NCBI GenBank assembly: GCA_934148985.1
Contig: CAKPDO010000048.1
Coordinates: 1-10,176 of the forward strand
Direction of reading: 5' to 3'
Length of the DNA stretch: 10,176 nt
From: an uncultured Clostridia bacterium
GTDB taxonomy: Bacteria > Bacillota > Clostridia > TANB77 > CAG-508
Under the pieces are notes generated by a model. That model saw only the letters and a list, made by a program, of their open reading frames with translations. It was not told the origin of the DNA and made no database searches. The stretch's first letter is position 1. The number at the start of each line of letters is the position of its first letter. A program made the position numbers and the translations under genes. This document shows positions 5,758 to 10,176 of this stretch, piece after piece.

Positions 5758-6000
5758 TTATTCAACATTTTCTTTTATGTATTCAACAACATCTCCAACA
5801 GTTACAACTTTGTCAGCTTCTCCCTCTGGAATTTCAATGTTGAATTCTTCTTCAACTCCCATTATTAATTCTACTAAATCTAAAGAGTCAGCACCTAAAT
5901 CATCTATAAAATGTGCATCTAATGTAACAGAATCTTCTGAAACTTGTAGTAAATCTACAATTATATTTTTTACTTTTTCAAATATTTCTTCTGAACTCAT
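5758..6000 (-). CDS. acpP: Acyl carrier protein
   Basis: 80 residues, the normal size. The frame can be extended upstream to a TTG at 6024, but that stretch encodes the AGGAGGTGA ribosome site itself, so ATG at 6000-5998 is the start. The DSL motif in DDLGADSLDLVELIM places the phosphopantetheine attachment Ser at residue 39, followed by the usual acidic helix II (VELIMGVEEEF). The protein is strongly acidic. It carries growing acyl chains as thioesters for type II fatty acid synthesis in the cytoplasm and donates acyl groups to PlsX, encoded just upstream. Its own promoter (6086-6114) and terminator (5687-5723) make it a separate transcription unit, although readthrough from plsX is possible. 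Confidence 0.96.
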   Translation of the reverse strand: MSSEEIFEKVKNIIVDLLQVSEDSVTLDAHFIDDLGADSLDLVELIMGVEEEFNIEIPEGEADKVVTVGDVVEYIKENVE

Positions 6001-6085
6001 ACTCTTAAATTCACCTCCTCTCAAGTCTTCAAATACTTAATATATCTTTTGATATAAATTTGATGTTTAATTTTTTATATAGACA

Positions 6086-6114
6086 TTTATATTATATGTT
6101 TTTTCATTTGTCAA
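6086..6114 (-). promoter_or_regulatory. Promoter of acpP
   Basis: TTGACA (6114-6109), 17-base spacer, TATAAA (6091-6086) on minus, in the 147-base gap after plsX. This fits the high demand for AcpP relative to PlsX. No FapR operator was recognised. Confidence 0.7.
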
Positions 6115-6147
6115 TAGTTATTATAAATTTCTTTATTTTTTGAATTA

Positions 6148-7179
6148 CTATTCGGTTTTTGTTTTTTCTTTTTCGAACTCTTTTATTAGATTATCAACTG
6201 TTTTGTTATTTACAAATTGTTCTGCTTGCTTTATTGTAAATTCGAATAATTTTTCGTCACTACTTCCATGTGCCTTTACAACCGGTTTTTTTACTCCTAA
6301 AAATAAAGCTCCACCATAAGATTTATAATCCATAGATTTTGAAAATTTATTCATTGCTGGAAGTGATGGTATTGCTGCAATTTTTGACCATATATTTTTC
6401 ATTAAATTTTCTTTTAGACTTCTTTTTACAAATTTTCCTAGTCCCTCTACAGCCTTTAAAAATACATTTCCAGTAAATCCATCAGTTACAATTGCATCTA
6501 CTTCTCCTGAAAAAGCATCTCTACCTTCTACATTTCCTATGAAATTTATATTTAGTTCTTCTGATTTTTCTTTTAACAATTTGTAGCTTTCCTTAGTTAA
6601 TTCATTTCCTTTAGTTTCTTCTGTTCCTATATTTAACAAACCTATTCTTGGATGTTCTATTCCAAATGTATTTCTTATATATATACTTGACATTTGAGCA
6701 AATTGTAATAAGTTTAAAGGTCTGCAGTTTGTATTCGCACCAGAATCTATAAGAACAAGCCTGCTCTTATATGATGGTAATATTCCTGCCATTGCTGGTC
6801 TATCAATTCCTCTTATTCTTCCTACAAGTAATGTTGCTCCAGCAAGTAATGCTCCAGAGTTTCCAGCTGATATAAATACATCTCCTTCACCTTTTTTTAG
6901 CATACTAAATCCTACTACCATTGAAGAATCTTTTTTTGTTCTTATACTTTCTGTAGGTCCATCTTCCATTTCTATCGTTTCTGTTGCATTTTTTATTGAT
7001 AATCTTGGTGAAATTTCTTGCAAATTTTTTCCATAAAATTCTTTTACTTTTGCCTCAATTATTTCCTGTTTTCCTATTAAAATAACTTCTGCCTCAATTT
7101 GATTTATTGCCTTTACTGCACCTTTTATTGTCGCATCTGGTGCATTATCTCCTCCCATTGCATCTAAAAGTATTTTCAT
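6148..7179 (-). CDS. plsX: Phosphate acyltransferase PlsX (acyl-ACP:phosphate acyltransferase)
   Basis: 343 residues, in the family's normal range. ATG at 7179, preceded by GAAAGGA. It opens with the diagnostic MKILLDAMGGDNAPDATIKG and contains SAGNSGALLAGATLLVGRI (near residue 104), DSGAN (near 144), NIGTEETKGNEL and VTDGFTGNVFLKAVEG. PlsX makes acyl-phosphate from acyl-ACP and phosphate. PlsY then uses it to acylate glycerol-3-phosphate, the first step of phospholipid synthesis in most Firmicutes. It is a peripheral, membrane-associated enzyme. Its substrate donor acpP follows on the same strand. FapR, FabD and FabG genes often found beside plsX are absent here. A promoter of its own is at 7222-7250. 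Confidence 0.96.
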   Translation of the reverse strand: MKILLDAMGGDNAPDATIKGAVKAINQIEAEVILIGKQEIIEAKVKEFYGKNLQEISPRLSIKNATETIEMEDGPTESIRTKKDSSMVVGFSMLKKGEGDVFISAGNSGALLAGATLLVGRIRGIDRPAMAGILPSYKSRLVLIDSGANTNCRPLNLLQFAQMSSIYIRNTFGIEHPRIGLLNIGTEETKGNELTKESYKLLKEKSEELNINFIGNVEGRDAFSGEVDAIVTDGFTGNVFLKAVEGLGKFVKRSLKENLMKNIWSKIAAIPSLPAMNKFSKSMDYKSYGGALFLGVKKPVVKAHGSSDEKLFEFTIKQAEQFVNNKTVDNLIKEFEKEKTKTE

Positions 7180-7221
7180 TTCTATTTTCCTTTCATTTTT
7201 CAGTTTATTTTGATATTATTC

Positions 7222-7250
7222 ATTTTAGTATTGTTTTTGTAAAAAAGCAA
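7222..7250 (-). promoter_or_regulatory. Promoter of plsX
   Basis: TTGCTT (7250-7245), 17-base spacer, TAAAAT (7227-7222) on minus, within the 160-base gap between the oxidoreductase and plsX. The leader is about 35 bases. Confidence 0.6.
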
Positions 7251-7339
7251 TAGTTTTTTTAATTTCTTTAAAATAATACATTAACATTCCAACAAATACA
7301 TATTCGTTATTTTTATATTCTTACTTAACTATAACATTA

Positions 7340-8590
7340 CTATAATTTATTTAAAATTTCCTCAGCTGCATCTCGTCCATTTCTTGCTGCCCATGCAACT
7401 GTTCCTTTTCCACCAATTAAATCTCCTCCAGCATAAATTTTTGGATTTGACGTTTGAAATTTTTCATTTACACAAATATAATTTTTAGAATCCAAATTCA
7501 AGTTTAAATTTTCTACAAATTTATCCGTTTTCGACCCCAATGCCATTATAACATAATCAGCATTCTGTATAAAATTGCTTCCTTCTATATTTACTGGAGA
7601 AAGCCTCAATTCTCCTTCTTTTTGAATAAGTTTTGTTTTTATCAATTCTACATTTTCTACTTTTTCCAAGCCATTAATTTTAACAATATTATTTTGAAAC
7701 CAAATTTTAATACCTTCTTTTTCAGCATCTTCAACTTCTTTTTCTTCAGCTGGCATTTGTTCTTTTGCTCTCCTATAAACAATTATTACATCTTTTGCAC
7801 CTTTTTTCTTTACAGTTCTTGCAACATCAATTGCGACATTTCCGCCACCATTTACAATAACTGTTTTTCCAGTATAATCAGGATGACCTGATTTTTCAAG
7901 CAATTCATTTCCTCCAAATACACCTACTAATGTTTCTCCATCAATTCCCATTTTTGTAGAAACATTAGCTCCAAATGCCAAATAAATATAATCATACTCT
8001 TTTTCTAAACTTTCCAATCTTAAATTTTTCCCAAGTTCTTGATTATATTTTACATCTATTCCTAAATTTAAAATTTTTTCGACTGTATCTTCTACAATTT
8101 TTTTAGAAAGTCTAAAATCTGGTATTCCATACATCAAAAGTCCACCTAAAAAGGAGTTTCTTTCATATATTGTAACATTTAATCCTCTTCTTGCCAAAAA
8201 AGCTGCACAAGTTAATCCCGCTGGACCTCCACCTACAACAGCTACTTTTCTATCTAAAAGTCTTTCAACTACATTTTTTTCTATTTGCAAATTATTTTTA
8301 ATTCCATAGTCGCCAACAAAAGCTTCCATTTCCCCGATGCTAACAGGTTTTCCTTTTATTCCTCTAACACATGACCCCTGACATTGCTTTTTATGTGGAC
8401 ATATTCTTCCACAAATAGGTTGCAATACAGTTGTTTTTGATAATATTTTATATGCTTCTTCATAGTTTTGTTCTTTTATCTTCTTTATAAAAGCTGGTAT
8501 ATCATTATTCAATGGACATCCTTTATTTGAACATGGCTTTATTTTACAATTTAAACAATAATTTGATTTTTCTTGTATCTCTTCGTTCAT
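7340..8590 (-). CDS. GltD-like NAD(P)/FAD/4Fe-4S oxidoreductase (glutamate synthase small-subunit family)
   Basis: 416 residues from ATG 8590-8588, chosen because AGGAGA stands 7 bases upstream. The frame can be extended to 8728, but those 46 codons translate a tandem DNA repeat and overlap the end of the upstream gene, so I reject them. Residues 12-25 give C-x2-C-x4-C-x4-C and 60-74 C-x3-C-x5-C-x3-C, the N-terminal double 4Fe-4S domain shared by GltD and dihydropyrimidine dehydrogenase. VAVVGGGPAGLTCAAFLARR (116-135) is the FAD Rossmann fold; VIVNGGGNVAIDVARTV is the NAD(P) fold; YAGGDLIGGKGTVAWAARNG near the end closes the FAD site. No large glutamate synthase subunit is nearby, so the partner and true substrate are uncertain: homotetrameric GltA-type, ferredoxin:NADP reductase-like or another electron-transfer role. 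Confidence 0.88.
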   Translation of the reverse strand: MNEEIQEKSNYCLNCKIKPCSNKGCPLNNDIPAFIKKIKEQNYEEAYKILSKTTVLQPICGRICPHKKQCQGSCVRGIKGKPVSIGEMEAFVGDYGIKNNLQIEKNVVERLLDRKVAVVGGGPAGLTCAAFLARRGLNVTIYERNSFLGGLLMYGIPDFRLSKKIVEDTVEKILNLGIDVKYNQELGKNLRLESLEKEYDYIYLAFGANVSTKMGIDGETLVGVFGGNELLEKSGHPDYTGKTVIVNGGGNVAIDVARTVKKKGAKDVIIVYRRAKEQMPAEEKEVEDAEKEGIKIWFQNNIVKINGLEKVENVELIKTKLIQKEGELRLSPVNIEGSNFIQNADYVIMALGSKTDKFVENLNLNLDSKNYICVNEKFQTSNPKIYAGGDLIGGKGTVAWAARNGRDAAEEILNKL

Positions 8591-8611
8591 TCGATTCTCT
8601 CCTTTTTTACT

Positions 8612-8681
8612 GACCCATTGGGACCGGTTCTTTTTGTTCCTTTTTGGACACATTTGGACCGGTTCTTTTTGTTCCTTTTTG
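8612..8681. repeat. Two-copy 35-bp tandem repeat upstream of the GltD-like gene
   Basis: Unit 1 is 8612-8646 and unit 2 is 8647-8681, directly adjacent, differing at only 2 of 35 positions. The core reads GGACCGGTTCTTTTTG then TTCCTTTTTG. A partial third copy (GTTCC, then TTTTTGGAC) continues to about 8695. The ACCGGT centre is palindromic. The period is not a multiple of three, so it is not a coding repeat. Similar GGGAC-GGTTC-TTTTTGTCCC short repeats occur between genes in clostridial genomes (from memory, not checked). Confidence 0.85.
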
Positions 8682-8702
8682 TTCCATTTTTGGACTATTT
8701 TT

Positions 8703-9257
8703 TTATTTCTGTTCGGATTTTTCTGCAACTTTTTTTAAATCATTTATAAAATCAATTTTTTTTGTTTCATCCCTAAGTAATGCTGCCGGATGCCATGTAG
8801 GCATATAATATATTCCTTTTTTTTCTACCCATTTTCCTCTATTGGCTGTTATTTTATATTCTGGTCCTAAAATATTTTGAAGTGATATTCTTCCAAGCAA
8901 TACAATTATTTTCGGTCTTATAATCATTACTTGATTTCTTAAATAATTTATGCATCCTGCTACTTCATCTTGCTCTGGGTCCCTATTGTTTGGAGGTCGA
9001 CATTTTACAATGTTTGCAATATAGACATTTTCTCTTTCTATGCCTACAACATCAAATGCTTTATTCATTAATTGCCCAGCTTTTCCAACAAAAGGAATTC
9101 CTTGCGCATCTTCGTCAGCTCCTGGTCCTTCTCCTATGAACATTATATCAGCATTTTCATTTCCTACTCCAAATACTATATTTTTTCTTCCAGTACATAA
9201 TTTACATTTGTTGCAATTTTTTATTGCTTCTTTTAAATCTTCCATTTTTTCATACAT
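8703..9257 (-). CDS. udg: Family 4 uracil-DNA glycosylase (4Fe-4S)
   Basis: 184 residues from ATG 9257-9255, preferred over ATG 9269 because GGTGAT stands just before it and nothing resembling a ribosome site precedes the other. Counting from this start, C-N-K-C opens the protein. GEGPGADEDAQGIPFVGKAG is the family's uracil-binding and catalytic region. KCRPPNNRDP and AGCINYL supply the other two cluster Cys, and WHPAALLR is the DNA-minor-groove motif. Family 4 enzymes remove uracil from DNA arising by cytosine deamination or dUTP incorporation. The unusual length of the first frame comes from the extra upstream ATG only. The GltD-like gene follows after 112 bases with no clear terminator, so the two may be co-transcribed. 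Confidence 0.95.
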   Translation of the reverse strand: MYEKMEDLKEAIKNCNKCKLCTGRKNIVFGVGNENADIMFIGEGPGADEDAQGIPFVGKAGQLMNKAFDVVGIERENVYIANIVKCRPPNNRDPEQDEVAGCINYLRNQVMIIRPKIIVLLGRISLQNILGPEYKITANRGKWVEKKGIYYMPTWHPAALLRDETKKIDFINDLKKVAEKSEQK

Positions 9258-9283
9258 TTTTATCACCATTTGATTTTTTTACT

Positions 9284-9312
9284 ATTTTACCAAAGTTACT
9301 TTCATTTATCAA
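9284..9312 (-). promoter_or_regulatory. Promoter of the uracil-DNA glycosylase gene
   Basis: TTGATA (9312-9307), 17-base spacer, TAAAAT (9289-9284) on minus, in the 151-base divergent intergenic region shared with the ytaF-like gene. No equally good plus-strand promoter was found there. Confidence 0.62.
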
Positions 9313-9408
9313 TACATTTACCTTAAAATGACTTAATATTCAATTTCTTTTTTACAAAAAATTCACCAAATTTCGACATTTTCATAAAATATTAAGAGGT
9401 GATAAAAT

Positions 9409-9954
9409 ATGTTTGTAAATACTTTACTTTTGGCTATTTCAAGTAGTATAGATTCTTTAGGAATTGGAATTACATACGGACTAAGAAAAACCAAATTATC
9501 TAAATTAGATAAAATAATATTATTTATAGTTTCAATTATTGTCACAATTTTTTCTGGGTTTATTGGATTAATTTTGAAAAACTTTTTGTCTAACAATGTT
9601 TGTGAATTTATAGGTTCCGCTGTTCTTTTATGTATGGGAATTTTTATTATTATTCAAACAAATGATAAAGAACTTTCATTCGATTTAGATAATTCAAATG
9701 ACATAAATTATAAAGAAGCTCTTCTACTTGGATTTGCTCTTTCTTTAGATAGCATTTGTATAGGAATTGGCGGAAGTACAATTGGAATAAATATATATTT
9801 CTTTTCTATTTTAGTAGCACTTTTGCAATATGCATTTTTGAGTCTTGGAAATTATTTTGGTGTTACCATAAATAAAATTAGTACAATTCCTCAAAACATT
9901 TGGAGTAAAATTTCTGGAATTTTATTAATTTTGATAGGATTGTTTAAATTTTGA
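9409..9954 (+). CDS. ytaF: YtaF-like membrane protein (MntP/YtaF family)
   Basis: 181 residues; ATG at 9409 after AGAGGTGAT. It opens with MFVNTLLLAISSSIDSLGIGITYGLRKTKLS. The second half repeats the same motif (LLGFALSLDSICIGIGGSTIG, near residues 107-127), the internal duplication typical of this family, with an Asp in each repeat inside a membrane helix. About six hydrophobic segments are visible: roughly 3-22, 36-57, 63-81, 105-125, 128-147 and 164-179. An acidic, soluble loop near residues 83-102 (NDKELSFDLDNSND) separates the halves. YtaF is annotated as a sporulation membrane protein, while MntP exports manganese. The start GITYGLRK favours YtaF, but transported substrate and a sporulation role are inferred. 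It is the only plus-strand gene in the window. Stop TGA. Confidence 0.83.
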   Translation: MFVNTLLLAISSSIDSLGIGITYGLRKTKLSKLDKIILFIVSIIVTIFSGFIGLILKNFLSNNVCEFIGSAVLLCMGIFIIIQTNDKELSFDLDNSNDINYKEALLLGFALSLDSICIGIGGSTIGINIYFFSILVALLQYAFLSLGNYFGVTINKISTIPQNIWSKISGILLILIGLFKF

Positions 9955-10047
9955 TTTTTCTATCTTTAATATATGGTTATTCCAAAAATAAAAGATATCT
10001 CTGTAAACAATTAAACTATTTATTTAAAACTAAAGTGGGAAATTAGT
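9955..10047. other. Convergent intergenic stretch between ytaF and tuf
   Basis: Holds no gene. TATCTTT (9961-9967) and AAAGATA (9991-9997 approximately) could form a weak stem, but no T-run follows on plus, so I do not call a ytaF terminator. The tuf terminator may work for one direction only. Confidence 0.3.
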
Positions 10048-10094
10048 AAAAAAAGCAAAAAATAACAAGGTGCTACAAATCTCTGTAACCCTTG
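10048..10094 (-). terminator. Rho-independent terminator of tuf
   Basis: On minus CAAGG (10094-10090) pairs with CCTTG (10070-10066), and an inner UUAC pairs with GUAG (10088-10085 with 10076-10073, one G-U), leaving an asymmetric internal loop. T-runs follow at 10062-10057 and 10054-10048. It lies about 16 bases past the stop. Confidence 0.75.
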
Positions 10095-10109
10095 CTATAT
10101 TTTAATTTA

Positions 10110-10176
10110 TTATTCGATTATGTCAGCAACAACACCTGAACCAACTGTTCTACCACCTTCACGAATAGCGAATCTT
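10110..10176 (-). CDS. tuf: Elongation factor Tu, C-terminal end (runs off window)
   Basis: Translated by hand from the complement: 21 codons, RFAIREGGRTVGSGVVADII then Glu and TAA. This matches the end of EF-Tu domain 3, whose conserved terminus is RFAIREGGRTVGAGVV or similar. EF-Tu delivers aminoacyl-tRNA to the ribosome. C- and T-ending codons such as GGT, GTT and GAC are used, as expected for a highly expressed gene. It is followed by its own terminator. Confidence 0.94.
   Translation of the reverse strand, partial: RFAIREGGRTVGSGVVADIIE

Noticed and set aside
6001..6024. Upstream extension of acpP to a TTG start
   Set aside because: The eight extra codons are the ribosome-binding site itself; all AcpPs begin at the internal ATG.
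8591..8728. 46-codon N-terminal extension of the GltD-like protein
   Set aside because: It translates the 35-bp tandem repeat, overlaps udg, and a well-placed AGGAGA precedes the internal ATG.
1..10176. CRISPR array, tRNA or rRNA genes, DGR reverse transcriptase or template repeat
   Set aside because: None seen on either strand: no regularly spaced repeats, no tRNA-like motifs, no YxDD-containing reading frame and no second copy of the variable region.

Overview
The window comes from a very AT-rich, low-GC Gram-positive genome. Core proteins (EF-Tu tail, PlsX, AcpP, RNase III, YtaF-like), strong AGGAGG-type ribosome sites and an ISLre2-family transposase point to Clostridia or a close relative in Bacillota, possibly gut-associated. 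The species cannot be named from the sequence. Almost everything lies on the minus strand; only the YtaF-like membrane protein is on plus.

Core part, high to low coordinates: the last codons of tuf and its terminator (10048-10176); a YtaF-like membrane protein on plus (9409-9954); divergently, a family 4 uracil-DNA glycosylase (8703-9257) followed, after a 35-bp tandem repeat, by a GltD-like NAD(P)/FAD/Fe-S oxidoreductase (7340-8590); then plsX (6148-7179) and acpP (5758-6000), each with its own promoter, and an acpP terminator (5687-5723). The first 36 codons of rnc (1-110), with its own promoter, are at the far left. plsX, acpP and rnc are neighbours in many Firmicutes, so the 5 kb between acpP and rnc looks like an accessory insertion.

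Accessory part (about 400-5686): its centre is one intact 460-residue gene (2141-3523). It encodes a prepilin-type N-terminus joined to an FGE-sulfatase / C-type-lectin-like C-terminus. The last ~150 bp are abruptly GC-rich (56% by hand count) and consist almost wholly of NNY codons, ending at a conserved GFRV block. These are the hallmarks of the variable region (VR) of a diversity-generating retroelement (DGR). No reverse transcriptase, Avd or template repeat is in the window, so this would be a target served from elsewhere.

Two insertion sequences sit in the non-coding flanks of that gene, and both can be delimited to the base. An ISLre2-family element (3571-5429) has ~25-bp imperfect inverted repeats and a 9-bp target duplication, GCCATACCT. 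It lies in the 5' leader and supplies a strong promoter pointing into the target gene. An IS4-family element (432-2009) has 22-bp perfect inverted repeats and a 10-bp target duplication, GGCTCGCCCG. It landed in one arm of the terminator downstream of the gene, and the duplication rebuilt that terminator. The IS4 transposase carries an in-frame TGA and is probably dead in cis. The coding sequence of the variable protein has survived both insertions intact.
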